64,000 nt of DNA from Acidimicrobiia bacterium (GCA_012960315.1 DUBN01000058.1:11696-75695); one strand, 5' to 3'. Counted from the first letter of the stretch, positions 34,557 to 44,066 are shown. Program-made: numbers and translations. The notes: generated from the letters alone by a model not told the origin.

Positions 34557-35654
34557 GTGAATCGTCTCGTCGCTCTTTGTCTTCCCGGAGGGCCCTCTTT
34601 CGTTGATGCCGTTCAACGCGTATGGGACGAAGGCGATGCTGTGCTTCCGGTGGATCAACGGCTCCCCAAACAATCACAATCGGACTTGTTTGAACATATG
34701 GGAGTATCGGCGATCGTCGACTCTTCGGGCGTTACTCCTGTAACGGGAAGACCTGTCGACACGGGAGACGCGTTGGTCGTCGCAACCAGTGGAAGCACAG
34801 GCGTGCCGAAGGGTGTCGTACTTACCCACGACGCTTTGGCAGCTAACGCCCATGCGACAAATTCTTATATTGGCGCTGAGCACAACGTTGACAAATGGCT
34901 GGCTTGTCTGCCTTTGAGCCACGTAGGAGGGTTTTCTGTCATAGTCCGAGCGCTCCATTCCGGGATAGCTCTTGAAGTGCACAATGGATTCGAGGCTGAT
35001 CGAGTAATCGAAGCTGCCCGCAACGGAGCGACTCTCGTCTCGCTTGTACCCACAGCAATGAGCCGCATCGACGTGGCGCTCTTCAGAAAGGTCCTAGTCG
35101 GCGGCTCGGCTGTACCACCGAGCCGTCCACCTAACGTGGTTGCGACCTATGGGATGACAGAAACTGGCAGTGGGGTTGTCTATGACGGCCGTCCGCTTGA
35201 CGAAGTTGAGCTTCGAATAAATCAAGACGAAATACAACTTCGATGCCCAATGCTCTTCAGGTGTTATAGAGATGGCGCCGATCCGAAAACGAACGATGGG
35301 TGGTTCCCCACGGGTGATGCAGGCAGCCTGGACAGTGATGGTTTACTCACTGTCCACGGTCGAAAAGGCGACATGATTATCACAGGTGGCGAAAATGTTT
35401 GGCCCGTCGCGGTTGAACGAATACTTGAAAAAGTGCCGGGGGTGGTGGAGTGCGCAATCGTTGGACGTCCGGACGCGGAGTGGGGCCAAGTTGTCACAGC
35501 CGTAGTCGTACCTTCGGCGGAACCACCAACTATGGAAGAGATCCGCGAACATGTGAAAGCTTCGCTCCCCGGATACTGTGCTCCTCGCGATCTTGAGCTA
35601 ACGGATCGGCTCCCTCGGACCGCGTTAGGAAAGTTGCAACGGCACCTATTGTGA
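34557..35654 (+). CDS. menE: o-succinylbenzoate-CoA ligase
   Basis: A 365-residue, short AMP-binding enzyme, GTG start. ATP loop VATSGSTGVPKGVVLTH, acyl-adenylate motif YGMTETGSG, GWFPTGDAG, and the C-terminal hinge and lysine in RTALGKLQ. Its length is that of actinobacterial MenE rather than a 500-residue fatty acyl-CoA synthetase, and it converges (9-bp overlap) with menC, so the menaquinone assignment is strong. It activates o-succinylbenzoate to its CoA ester before naphthoate ring closure by MenB, which is not in the window. Confidence 0.92.
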   Translation: MNRLVALCLPGGPSFVDAVQRVWDEGDAVLPVDQRLPKQSQSDLFEHMGVSAIVDSSGVTPVTGRPVDTGDALVVATSGSTGVPKGVVLTHDALAANAHATNSYIGAEHNVDKWLACLPLSHVGGFSVIVRALHSGIALEVHNGFEADRVIEAARNGATLVSLVPTAMSRIDVALFRKVLVGGSAVPPSRPPNVVATYGMTETGSGVVYDGRPLDEVELRINQDEIQLRCPMLFRCYRDGADPKTNDGWFPTGDAGSLDSDGLLTVHGRKGDMIITGGENVWPVAVERILEKVPGVVECAIVGRPDAEWGQVVTAVVVPSAEPPTMEEIREHVKASLPGYCAPRDLELTDRLPRTALGKLQRHLL

Positions 35655-36626
35655 AATCGAAGTGTTGGTGAATCTTTGCTCCCGGCGAAAGATGCGTCCC
35701 TTAACTGGCCGTACGTCCGCAGGTAACTCATCGACGAAGAGAGCCGCTGTGCCGAGTCCGTGAATCTCATGTGGAGCGAGGTCGAGCGCCAAATCTCTAG
35801 CTGCTCTGAGCGCAATCGGTCCATCTAGAAATGATGAAATTAGAACGCGAATGTTGTGTTCGCCAGCTCGAGAAGCGAGTTGACGAGTGAAGCCGGGGCC
35901 ACCTAAGACGGAAGGTTTCAAGACGAACGTGTGAACCGCGTCGAGCTCCAAAATGCGGTCTATTTGAAGTGCGCCGCTTAGGTGTTCGTCAGCCCCTATG
36001 TCGAGACCAGTTTGTGTGCTTATTGCACGCCATTCGGAAGGGTCTTGGGTGGGTTCTTCGACGAGGTCGATTTGCTCGTCGGCAACTGCACGCAGCACCT
36101 GGGATGCTTCGTTGGTTGACCAACCACCATTGGCGTCCAGCCGAAGAAGGGCTATTTCGTTGGTCAGCGTTGCGGCGACGCGGATTCTCTCGATGTCGGC
36201 GCTGGTGTTGGTTGCGGCGACCTTGAGCTTTACTGCGGGATAACCGGCATCGATCGCTTGAGCAACCTGGGCCTCGACGTCGGAAATTTCAGACGCGCCC
36301 ACCAATGCTTGAACCGCGATCGATGCAGGCGGCAAAGAGTCTCCTCTTTTCGCGAAAGCTAAATACTCCAAAGCGGTTGCTGCCCCGCTTAATGCTGCGG
36401 GAGAAGTAGGTAACTGGTCCGGATTCTGAACCCAGTTATTGAGGGCGGTCTCAGCTTCCTGGAAAGATTCAAGACCGAATCCTGGTAGGGGAGAGGCCTC
36501 TCCATAACCACAAAATTTTCCCTCTTGAACAGATATTTCGATGATATGTCGTTCACTTGTGCTGCCATGGGCTGTTACGAGAGGACTACGAAGATGAAGC
36601 ACCCGTCTCTGCAGCGTTATGAGCAC
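35646..36626 (-). CDS. menC: o-succinylbenzoate synthase
   Basis: A 326-residue enolase-superfamily enzyme. GYGEASPLPGFG is the N-terminal capping part; catalytic residues are the KxK pair in VKLKV, metal ligands Asp in LRLDANGGW, Glu in DLVEEPTQ and Asp in GADEHL, and the second Lys in FVLKPSVLGG. It dehydrates SHCHC to o-succinylbenzoate. It is the last gene of the menF-menD-menH-menC run, overlapping menH by 10 bp, and it converges on menE. Confidence 0.93.
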   Translation of the reverse strand: MLITLQRRVLHLRSPLVTAHGSTSERHIIEISVQEGKFCGYGEASPLPGFGLESFQEAETALNNWVQNPDQLPTSPAALSGAATALEYLAFAKRGDSLPPASIAVQALVGASEISDVEAQVAQAIDAGYPAVKLKVAATNTSADIERIRVAATLTNEIALLRLDANGGWSTNEASQVLRAVADEQIDLVEEPTQDPSEWRAISTQTGLDIGADEHLSGALQIDRILELDAVHTFVLKPSVLGGPGFTRQLASRAGEHNIRVLISSFLDGPIALRAARDLALDLAPHEIHGLGTAALFVDELPADVRPVKGRIFRREQRFTNTSISQ

Positions 36627-37423
36627 CCGAAATGCTCCAAGATTGCTGCTGCGGTTGCGTCGGGTTGTTCGAGATGAGTTGCATGACCCGATTCGTTAAT
36701 AACGCGATGGACTCCGTGCGGTAACTTTGTTGCCATTTCTTCGGCGATTCCCTGAAATTTTTGGTCATGTTCCCCCGAGAGGAGAAGTGTTGGTACCTCA
36801 AGGTTTTTGAGCTTTTCATGCAGCGGAAGCATTGTTCCCGTACCACTCGCGCGAAGACTATTTGCGAGACCTAAGGGGTGGCTGGAACGCCGTTGGCGTA
36901 GAGATCCGGCCCACTGCTCGGAAGTTAGTCGACCCTGAAGGCTGGCCCACATTGGTGAATCCACCCAACTATCCACAAAGCTCATGATTCCTTTTTGGGA
37001 AATTGAATTCGCTAGGTTGTGATCGCTATTCAGGCGTTGGAGCCGTTCATCATTGTCGACAATTCCAGGGCTCGCGCCGATGAGAGCAAGGGACCTGACC
37101 ATCGCAGGGTGGTTTATTGCGAGTGTGAGTCCTACGCGACCGCCGAGTGAGTAACCAACAACGTGGACCCGAGGGGTATCAAGTTGCGTGAGTAGCGCTG
37201 TGAGTTGTCGCGAGATGTTAGGCAGTGAATAGGGGTCTAAGGATGATGGTGATTCGCTTTGGCCATGACCAATTAAGTCCGGGATGATTCTGTGGCCCGT
37301 CAGTCGTTCGGCTAATGGCGCCATTGCTAAAGCTGAGCCTGTGAAGCCATGCAGGATCAAAAGTGGGTCCCCGCTACCGAAGACGCTGACTTCTAAGCGG
37401 ACTCCGTCACAAGTCAGTTTCAT
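36617..37423 (-). CDS. menH: SHCHC synthase, alpha/beta hydrolase (MenH)
   Basis: A 268-residue alpha/beta-hydrolase. LLILHGFTGSALAMAPL carries the oxyanion region, the nucleophile Ser is in VVGYSLGGRVGLTLA, the acid Asp in LLSGEHDQKF and the base His in INESGHATHLEQP. It eliminates pyruvate from the MenD product to give 2-succinyl-6-hydroxy-2,4-cyclohexadiene-1-carboxylate. Sequence alone would fit many hydrolases; the position between menD and menC, with overlaps on both sides, fixes the role. Confidence 0.92.
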   Translation of the reverse strand: MKLTCDGVRLEVSVFGSGDPLLILHGFTGSALAMAPLAERLTGHRIIPDLIGHGQSESPSSLDPYSLPNISRQLTALLTQLDTPRVHVVGYSLGGRVGLTLAINHPAMVRSLALIGASPGIVDNDERLQRLNSDHNLANSISQKGIMSFVDSWVDSPMWASLQGRLTSEQWAGSLRQRRSSHPLGLANSLRASGTGTMLPLHEKLKNLEVPTLLLSGEHDQKFQGIAEEMATKLPHGVHRVINESGHATHLEQPDATAAAILEHFGCS

Positions 37424-39123
37424 ATTGAAGCGACTGATTGCTGAATGGCTTGGCTAATCCGCTGGTGCTGATCCAGATCAAGGTCGGCATCAACGGGGAT
37501 GGTGATTACTCGCAGCCCGCCGTGCCGTTCCAAGTGAACGGTCAAGGTTTGCAGATCAGTTACTTGCCTGTGTTCGATCCCTAAAGCTTTAACGACTTCA
37601 CTGATGTTCAGATTTTGTGGTGTCGTAAAGAGTTGCTGGAACAGGCTGGCGTCAACGACTTTAGAGATCGGTAGGTAGTCAAAGATGCCGCCACCTTGGT
37701 TCTCAACCACGATGATGGTCAACGTTAGGTCGTCGTTGATCGCGGCGACCAGACCACCGAGGTCGTGCTGAAAGGCTAAGTCGCCGATCAGCAGTGTTGT
37801 TGGGCGGCCCGAAGCTGCGGCCCCGGCAGCACTGGAGATCATTCCGTCGATTCCGCTTGCGCCCCGATTCCCGTGCACCACAAGTGGATCTGATCGATAT
37901 TCCAAAAAGCTGTCGACATCGCGAACTGGCATTGAATTAGATACATACAGCAGGTGATCTTTCGGCAACCGGCGCCCTAATTCTCGAGCGACAGCGGGCT
38001 GCAACAATGTTTCGTTATCAAGAATTAGATCGATAGCAGCGGTTGCATTTGCATCGGCCTCGAGCCATTGTCGCCGCCAACTGGGATCGAACATTGATGG
38101 ATTGATGAGCTCGGAGATTGATTGGAGTCCTTCGGGTCCAGCAGAGACCAGCTCGGTAACCGTGAAGCTGGGGTCGGTCCAACTGTTTGATGGATCAAAC
38201 ATGGTCATTGGGGGCCGATGCTGCTCCAGCCACAAACGCAGGGGTTTGCAAGTTGGAGCGCCTCCCAACCGAACCACTATTTGTGGAATGGCATTGTCGG
38301 CCCAGGTGGACCGGAGAAGATGGTCATGATGGTTGATCACTGCAACGTCGTGTGCTGGGACGCGCAATTGGGAAAGTGGCTCTGCGAGAAGTGGGTACCC
38401 GGTCTTTTTGCAGAAATCTTGGACCGCAGTCCGCCATCTGGTTCCAGTGTGCATTGGCCCTGCAACAACTATTCCTCGGGGTTTGTTCTCGAAACTGGCC
38501 GCTAAACGTTTAGCAACATGGAAATCCAGACTTAGCTTGGGTGGTTCGAGAGATAGCGGTTCGATGGGTGGAGGTCCGTCAGTTTCACCTTGAGGTTCGA
38601 GAGGTTCTCGAAATGGCCAGTCAAGATGTACTGGCCCGGGGCGTAGTCCCATCGAGGTTTGAACAGCGCGTGCCGCGGCCCGTTGAAACCAAATTGTTGA
38701 CGACTGGTCTGCGATCGGTAATTCGGTGAACCATCGAACGCTGCTGCCATAAATGTTGGTTTGGTCAATGGTTTGGCCAGCCCCCCATCCCCGCAACTCA
38801 GGGGGCCGATTGGCGGTCAAGACGATCATTGGGGTCTCTGACCAGTGAGCCTCAGTAATTGCTGGGAGGTAGTTTGCGGCGGCGGTTCCCGAAGTGCAGA
38901 CGAGTGCTACCGGTTTGTTGGACGACTTGGCAAGCCCTAACGCGAAGAAAGCAGCGGAGCGTTCATCAAGTCGAATCCAGGTTCGCAATCCAGGGGTGTT
39001 GGCCAATGTGAGCGCCAATGGCGTTGATCTGGAACCGGGAGAGATAACGAAATGTTCAACACCTTGGGCTACGAGTTCTGTTGCGAAAGCTGCACAGGCG
39101 TCGTACACCGGGTCGGTAGTCAT
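37420..39123 (-). CDS. menD: SEPHCHC synthase (MenD)
   Basis: A 567-residue thiamine-diphosphate enzyme joining 2-oxoglutarate (as succinic semialdehyde) to isochorismate. The N-terminal domain has VISPGSRSTPLALTLANTP, the catalytic Glu region DERSAAFFALGLAKSS, and TANRPPELRGWGAGQTIDQ. The C-terminal domain has NRGASGIDGMISSAAGAA and a GDLAFQHDLGGL stretch that binds ThDP-Mg. It overlaps menH by 4 bp and follows menF by 4 bp. Confidence 0.96.
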   Translation of the reverse strand: MTTDPVYDACAAFATELVAQGVEHFVISPGSRSTPLALTLANTPGLRTWIRLDERSAAFFALGLAKSSNKPVALVCTSGTAAANYLPAITEAHWSETPMIVLTANRPPELRGWGAGQTIDQTNIYGSSVRWFTELPIADQSSTIWFQRAAARAVQTSMGLRPGPVHLDWPFREPLEPQGETDGPPPIEPLSLEPPKLSLDFHVAKRLAASFENKPRGIVVAGPMHTGTRWRTAVQDFCKKTGYPLLAEPLSQLRVPAHDVAVINHHDHLLRSTWADNAIPQIVVRLGGAPTCKPLRLWLEQHRPPMTMFDPSNSWTDPSFTVTELVSAGPEGLQSISELINPSMFDPSWRRQWLEADANATAAIDLILDNETLLQPAVARELGRRLPKDHLLYVSNSMPVRDVDSFLEYRSDPLVVHGNRGASGIDGMISSAAGAAASGRPTTLLIGDLAFQHDLGGLVAAINDDLTLTIIVVENQGGGIFDYLPISKVVDASLFQQLFTTPQNLNISEVVKALGIEHRQVTDLQTLTVHLERHGGLRVITIPVDADLDLDQHQRISQAIQQSVASI

Positions 39124-39127
39124 TGGA

Positions 39128-40408
39128 TTACGGGGTTAAGTCGAGAGCGCCTAGAAGAGCTTCGAACTTCGTAGCGGTTTCAGCGAGTTCATGCTCGGGT
39201 TCGGCGCCTTCAACAATCCCACCTCCGGCGAAGAGAGTGAGAGATTGGTTGTCGAGCAGCGCTGATCTGAGCGCAACTCGGAACTCACCATGACCTTCGA
39301 GCGTCATCCAACCAACCGGAGCCGCGTACCAGCCGCGATCCATGGATTCGTTTTGATCAATCCAATCTTGAGCGCTTTGCCTTGGTAAACCAGCTACAGC
39401 GGGCGTCGGATGCAGCGCTGCTACCAGATCGAGAATGTGGGTGCCGTGGGCGACGGTACCTCCGATTGGCGTGTGTAGATGCTGAATACGGCGCAGCTTC
39501 ATCACTCCGGTAGGGCTAGGGGGATCTAACGCGACTCCAGCAGCGGTGAGTGCTTCAGTGATGTCGCTCACGACGATGTCGTGTTCATTGCGTTCTTTAG
39601 GGCTGGATAGTAATTCAGCCCGCAATTGGGCATCGGCGCCGGGGTGTTCATGGCGAGGTCGCGAGCCTGCCAAAGCCGCGGTTTCGACTCTGTTGAGACG
39701 GGCACTGACAAGTTGTTCGGGAGTAGCACCAAGAAATATTTGAGTTCCGTGTGCTAGAGCGAAGGTCGCACACGAAGGATGCCTGCGTTTCAACCGTTCT
39801 AAAACGGCTGCAGGATTGAGTTGGGCTGGAACGGATAGCGAACGAGCGGTCACTACTTTGGTCATTTTGTGATCGTTAATTTGTGAAAGTGCGCGCGAAA
39901 CGAGGTCTAAGTAATGAGTGTCTTCATGATGATCAACCTTTTCCACCCATCCAAGGTTGTTATCGAAACTAGAAGTTAAGGATGGCAGGTCTGCGCCTTC
40001 GACATGGGTGAGCCAAGTCGAGCCTTTAGAGCGCACCACGAACACTTCGGGTAACACCAATTCGCCTCCACCGAAGACCGCCCAGTCAGGGTGACGTTCG
40101 ATTTCGCGATCGCTGAACGCAAAGCCTCCCACTAGGACTCCCGAGGAAAATTCCGGACCCGGTTCACCAATTATTCGGATATTCAGTGTGCTCAAAGCTT
40201 CCCGTACAGATGCAAATCGTCCCTGGCGTTCTTCGGCCCGAAACGTTCGTGCTACGCCAAGGGCGGCGAATTCAAAATCTTCATCAGGTACAGCCCAATA
40301 CGCTTTTTGAAAGTGCTTTGAGGTAGCCCAAAGCGCCAAAGGATCAACAGATTCGCTTAGGCGCCTTTGCACCAGGGTCAACGTCTCAGTTTCGGCCAAG
40401 GTACTCAT
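39128..40408 (-). CDS. menF: isochorismate synthase (MenF)
   Basis: A 426-residue chorismate-utilising enzyme. The C-terminal catalytic half has KMTKVVTARSLSV, CATFALAHGTQIFLGATPEQ, ETAALAGSRPRH, LLSSPKERNEHDIVV, LHTPIGGTVAHGTHILDLVA and RGWYAAPVGWM, the isochorismate/salicylate/anthranilate synthase family pattern. It isomerises chorismate to isochorismate and starts the menaquinone branch. Its start overlaps the stop of the MerR-family gene by 4 bp, so the regulator heads the men operon. Confidence 0.94.
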   Translation of the reverse strand: MSTLAETETLTLVQRRLSESVDPLALWATSKHFQKAYWAVPDEDFEFAALGVARTFRAEERQGRFASVREALSTLNIRIIGEPGPEFSSGVLVGGFAFSDREIERHPDWAVFGGGELVLPEVFVVRSKGSTWLTHVEGADLPSLTSSFDNNLGWVEKVDHHEDTHYLDLVSRALSQINDHKMTKVVTARSLSVPAQLNPAAVLERLKRRHPSCATFALAHGTQIFLGATPEQLVSARLNRVETAALAGSRPRHEHPGADAQLRAELLSSPKERNEHDIVVSDITEALTAAGVALDPPSPTGVMKLRRIQHLHTPIGGTVAHGTHILDLVAALHPTPAVAGLPRQSAQDWIDQNESMDRGWYAAPVGWMTLEGHGEFRVALRSALLDNQSLTLFAGGGIVEGAEPEHELAETATKFEALLGALDLTP

Positions 40409-41052
40409 GACTGAAGGCCGTCCGCCAAAAGGTAACGGCCTACTTGTTCGATCAAGGTCTGTCGAAAATGTTGAGCCACCAATTCAGTCACGACTGGGAT
40501 GATGTTCTCAACAGTTGCCGCCTGCGATGAGTTTTCTTCACCAGAAAGTTGATTGGCGAACAATGCCACTGCATCTTTGGCGACGCTTTCCACATGATCG
40601 GCGTGACGCACGGCAAGTTGTATGAGTTGATCGAAAGGCACGCCAGCGTCGAGTAGTCCGGCGCCTGCCTTGAGCATCGCGAGCGTCTCAAGCCCGAACC
40701 TATCGCCGCCTGTTCTAGTCGGCCGAATTAGGCCTGCATCAACGGCGAGGTGCACAATCTCCGCGTTGACACCCGAGGTCTTTACCAATTCATCAAAGGT
40801 GAGCGAATCAGTGACGTTATTGAGCGAATTTAAAAGTGGGTGCGCGGCGGATTCAGTTAAGCGTTGGATTTGAGCCAAGCTGAATCCATCCTGTGAGAGT
40901 TGGCGGATCTCGGTAAGCCGAGACGCGTGAGAATCGTCATAGACCGCTACTCGTCCTTGTCGAACGGGCGGATGCAACACGCCGATTTTTTGGTAGTAGC
41001 GGATCGTGTCAACGCTGAGATCGGCGTCTCCAGCTAATTGCTCAACCCGCAT
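40405..41052 (-). CDS. MerR-family transcriptional regulator
   Basis: A 215-residue regulator. The N-terminal winged helix (residues 1-70) reads MRVEQLAGDADLSVDTIRYY followed by QKIGVLHPP and LTEIRQLSQDGFSLAQIQRL. A second helix-turn-helix-like stretch follows (FDELVKTSGVNAEIVHLAVD, then AGLI), and the C-terminus is helical with no cysteine cluster, so a metal sensor is unlikely. It is the first gene of the operon merR-menF-menD-menH-menC by a 4-bp overlap. Two dyads in its promoter suggest autoregulation and so control of the men genes. The ligand is unknown; a link to fatty-acyl signals from the neighbouring CoA synthetase is possible. Confidence 0.9.
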   Translation of the reverse strand: MRVEQLAGDADLSVDTIRYYQKIGVLHPPVRQGRVAVYDDSHASRLTEIRQLSQDGFSLAQIQRLTESAAHPLLNSLNNVTDSLTFDELVKTSGVNAEIVHLAVDAGLIRPTRTGGDRFGLETLAMLKAGAGLLDAGVPFDQLIQLAVRHADHVESVAKDAVALFANQLSGEENSSQAATVENIIPVVTELVAQHFRQTLIEQVGRYLLADGLQS

Positions 41053-41058
41053 GTCTTT

Positions 41059-41093
41059 AGTCTAGGAGTAATAACTCCCAGAGTCACTACTCT
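41059..41093 (-). promoter_or_regulatory. merR-men promoter with two dyad operators
   Basis: Minus-strand -35 GTGACT (41087-41082), 17-bp spacer, -10 TAGACT (41064-41059), then 6 bases to the ATG, so the transcript is probably leaderless. The spacer holds the perfect dyad GGAGT-AATA-ACTCC (41065-41078), where MerR proteins typically bind. A second dyad AGAGT-CACT-ACTCT (41080-41093) covers the -35. Both share GAGT-N4-ACTC and are 15 bp apart. Confidence 0.55.
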
Positions 41094-41117
41094 TAGAATC
41101 TGATGGAGAGATAGCGC

Positions 41118-42653
41118 CTAGTTAATCTGCTTCTCCATCCCTTCCCAATACGGGGCGCGGAGCTTAAACTTCTGGAGTTTTCCAGTAGCAGTCCGAGCTA
41201 GTTCCTCTCTGACTTCAACTGAAGTTGGGCACTTATAGTGAGCCATCTTGTCTCGGCAGTAATCGATGAGTTCTTGCTCGGTCACGGAATGGTCTTCGCC
41301 CAGCACCACGAGCGCTGTGACCGTCTCCCCCCACTTTTCGTGCGGTACCCCAATAACCGCCACTTCAGCTATCGCGGGGTGGCTAAAGATCACATCTTCG
41401 ACTTCGATAGATGAGACGTTCTCGCCGCCAGAAATGATTACGTCTTTTTTCCGGTCTGAAATGGTGACGTGATGTTCATCATCCATCATTCCGCCGTCGC
41501 CTGTGTGGAACCAGCCGTCAACGATGGCCTCGGCCGTAGCTTGGGGTTGTTCCCAATACCCCTCAAGCACCACGTTTGAACGGGCCAATATTTCGCCGTG
41601 TTGGTCGACGTCGATCTTTACTCCTATTGTCGGCGCACCCGCACGGCTCAGCTTTCGGGCTTTCTCTTGGGCGTCGAGGTCATCCCATTCAGAGCGGCAC
41701 CGGTTCATTGTCAAAAGAGGCGACGTCTCAGTGAGACCATAAATCTGAATAAATTCCCATCCCAACTCCTCTTGCATTCGGGCGATGGTTTGGGTCGGAG
41801 GCGGCGCGCCAGCGACGACCATTCTCACTCGCCCTTTGCCTGGAATTTCCCCTTCCCAGTCTTGAGCGGCGTCTAACACTGCTGCTACGACCGCTGGTGC
41901 CCCACACAAATAGGTGATGTCGTGTTCCTCGACGCGGCGAAGAATTTCGTCACCTCGCACCTCTCGAAGTACCACATGTTTGCCTCCCATTCCGGTAATG
42001 GCGTAGGGCATACCCCAGCCGTTGCAATGGAACATTGGCAGGGTGTGAAGATAGTTATCCCTGTCACTCACCCCGGCGTGCCAACCAAAGGTTGTTGCGT
42101 TTACCCACAACGCCCTATGAGTTTGCTCCACACCTTTTGGTCGGGCGGTCGTGCCCGATGTGTAGTTAATTGTCGCTGTTGCGTCCTCGTCAGGGCTCCA
42201 GATCTGAGGCTCACCCCCGGCCAAATACATTTGGTCATCGCTGTCTGTGCCCATCACGACAAAGTGATCAACCTCGATGTCTTTACACGTGTCCTCGAGG
42301 GAAGGATCGACTAGAAGCATCGATGCCCCACAGTGGTCAACGATGTAGGAGATCTCATCGTGGCTTAGCCGAAAGTTGATTGGCACAAATATTCGGCCGT
42401 ACCCTGAAACTCCCCAAAATGAGGTCATCAGGCGTCCGCTATTTTGCGACACCATAGCTACGCGCTCGCCAACTCCGATACCTAAATCGTCAAGTTTCGC
42501 GGCCTGTTCGCGTACTTTGACCCCAAATTCGCCCCAAGTGAGTTCGCCTAATCCGCCACCAGGCGTGTCAGGTTCATCTACAAGAGCGATGCGGTCGGCG
42601 TAGACGTTCTCGGCTCGGTATAAGAAATCGGAGATCGTGAAAGGCACCTTCAT
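41118..42653 (-). CDS. acyl-CoA synthetase (AMP-binding)
   Basis: A 511-residue ligase from the ATG of MKVPFTISDFLYRAE with GAGGGA upstream. ATP loop NYTSGTTARPKGVEQTHRA, acyl site YGLTETSPLL, GWFHTGDGGM, the hinge SDRKKDVIISGGENVSSIEV and the catalytic Lys in RTATGKLQKFKL. It forms an acyl-CoA from a carboxylic acid with ATP and CoA; the HCNGWG region resembles medium/long-chain or alkanoate ligases. It sits upstream of the MerR gene on the same strand, but the 65-bp gap carries the merR promoter, so it is probably a separate unit. Confidence 0.92.
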   Translation of the reverse strand: MKVPFTISDFLYRAENVYADRIALVDEPDTPGGGLGELTWGEFGVKVREQAAKLDDLGIGVGERVAMVSQNSGRLMTSFWGVSGYGRIFVPINFRLSHDEISYIVDHCGASMLLVDPSLEDTCKDIEVDHFVVMGTDSDDQMYLAGGEPQIWSPDEDATATINYTSGTTARPKGVEQTHRALWVNATTFGWHAGVSDRDNYLHTLPMFHCNGWGMPYAITGMGGKHVVLREVRGDEILRRVEEHDITYLCGAPAVVAAVLDAAQDWEGEIPGKGRVRMVVAGAPPPTQTIARMQEELGWEFIQIYGLTETSPLLTMNRCRSEWDDLDAQEKARKLSRAGAPTIGVKIDVDQHGEILARSNVVLEGYWEQPQATAEAIVDGWFHTGDGGMMDDEHHVTISDRKKDVIISGGENVSSIEVEDVIFSHPAIAEVAVIGVPHEKWGETVTALVVLGEDHSVTEQELIDYCRDKMAHYKCPTSVEVREELARTATGKLQKFKLRAPYWEGMEKQIN

Positions 42654-42736
42654 GATGTGTTCCCTCGGTCTAGTGCTCGATGTCGAGGCCAACAGTAGAC
42701 CGGTAAGGTCCTATGAAGTCCAATGAGATGACCTAA

Positions 42737-43618
42737 ATGCCTATTGAAGTGCACTTAATTGATGGAACGTATGAGTTATTCAGACACTTTTACGCGGTGC
42801 CGTCTCGCCGAACTGAGAGCGGGCAGGAGGTAGCTGCCGTACGCGGCGTTCTCGGCAATGTCCTCGGTTTGTTGGAGGCGGGCGCGACGCATTTAGCAGT
42901 GGCGACCGACCACATCATCCCGTCTTTTCGGAACGATCTATGGGCGGCTTATAAAGATGGCTCCGAAGTTGACCCAGAGATCGCGCAACAATTCGAACCC
43001 CTGGAAAGGGGCCTTCAGGCACTCGGAATTGAAGTTTGGCCGATGGTTGAATTCGAAGCGGACGATGCCCTCGCTGCCGGCGCTGCCATGGCCAGTCGAG
43101 ATGACAGAGTTGAGAAGGTGCTGATTTGCACTCCTGATAAAGACCTCGCCCAATGTGTCGGTGCCAAAATTTTTCAATGGGATCGACGCAAGGATCTGAT
43201 TTTCGACGAAGACGCCGTTATCCAGAAGTATGGGGTAACTCCTGAATCCATTCCGGATTATCTGGCCTTAGTAGGTGACACGGCCGACGGGTTCCCCGGA
43301 CTCAGTGGGTGGGGTCCCAAATCTTCGGCGACGGTCTTGCACTATTACCGTTCGATTGAGATGATTCCAGACGACGCCGCGCTTTGGGAAGTAGCAGTTC
43401 GGGGTAGCGACAAGTTGGCTGCGACTTTGGCGGATCAACGCGATTTAGCGTTACTTTTCAAACAGATCGCTACGGTTCGCACCGACGCGCCGGTGGCGAC
43501 CAATGTTGATCAACTCGCGTGGATGGGTCCGACTACGGCGTTCGAAGAATTCTGTACTGCTAACCGTATGGAGTCACTACTGCAACGAACGTGGAAGCTG
43601 ATGCCCGAGCCGCTCTAG
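42737..43618 (+). CDS. 5'-3' exonuclease (flap nuclease domain)
   Basis: A 293-residue stand-alone PIN-like nuclease related to the N-terminal domain of DNA polymerase I. Metal-binding acids: Asp in LIDGTYELFRHF, Asp in VATDHIIPSFRNDLW, the EFEADDALAAGAAMA cluster and CTPDKDLAQCV. The helix-hairpin-helix part reads ALVGDTADGFPGLSGWGPKS. It probably removes RNA primers or flaps. No polymerase domain follows; polA would be elsewhere. Its neighbour downstream is a VOC protein 9 bp away. Confidence 0.9.
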   Translation: MPIEVHLIDGTYELFRHFYAVPSRRTESGQEVAAVRGVLGNVLGLLEAGATHLAVATDHIIPSFRNDLWAAYKDGSEVDPEIAQQFEPLERGLQALGIEVWPMVEFEADDALAAGAAMASRDDRVEKVLICTPDKDLAQCVGAKIFQWDRRKDLIFDEDAVIQKYGVTPESIPDYLALVGDTADGFPGLSGWGPKSSATVLHYYRSIEMIPDDAALWEVAVRGSDKLAATLADQRDLALLFKQIATVRTDAPVATNVDQLAWMGPTTAFEEFCTANRMESLLQRTWKLMPEPL

Positions 43619-43627
43619 GATGAAGCA

Positions 43628-43987
43628 ATGGAACTGGGACCGGTCCACCACGTATCAATTAATTGTTCTGATGTTGAGGGCACCGCGCCCTTCTATACCG
43701 ACGTGCTGGGTCTAACAACTCTCGACCGTCCAGATTTTCCCTTTAATGGGCGATGGCTTCAAACCCCTGGAGGTGGCGAGGTTCATCTCATTGAAGTGGA
43801 GGGATGGCAACCCCCCAAAGGCCAGCACTGGGCCTTTCGAGTAGAGGACATTGATGCAACCGTCGCGGAGCTACGAGAAAAGGGTGTCGAAGTGAAAGAC
43901 CCGCGAGATCTCCCGGGGACCACGGCGCGACAAACCTTCTTTTTTGATCCATCCGGCAACATGATCGAACTGAATCAGCCTGCGTGA
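43628..43987 (+). CDS. VOC-family protein (glyoxalase-like)
   Basis: A 119-residue single-module VOC protein. Metal-ligand positions are seen in GPVHHVSINCSD, GGGEVHLIEVEG, GQHWAFRVEDID and the terminal NMIELNQPA. FFFDPSGNMIEL is the common end of glyoxalase, fosfomycin-resistance and dioxygenase relatives. The reaction cannot be assigned. It starts 9 bp after the exonuclease gene and is probably cotranscribed. Confidence 0.85.
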   Translation: MELGPVHHVSINCSDVEGTAPFYTDVLGLTTLDRPDFPFNGRWLQTPGGGEVHLIEVEGWQPPKGQHWAFRVEDIDATVAELREKGVEVKDPRDLPGTTARQTFFFDPSGNMIELNQPA

Positions 43988-44066
43988 CCCAATGAGCTCG
44001 ACGGGGTAAAAAGTTATCCCAACGTCAGTATCTGCTCAAACAACGGACAGAGATCGGGTAACGGTC

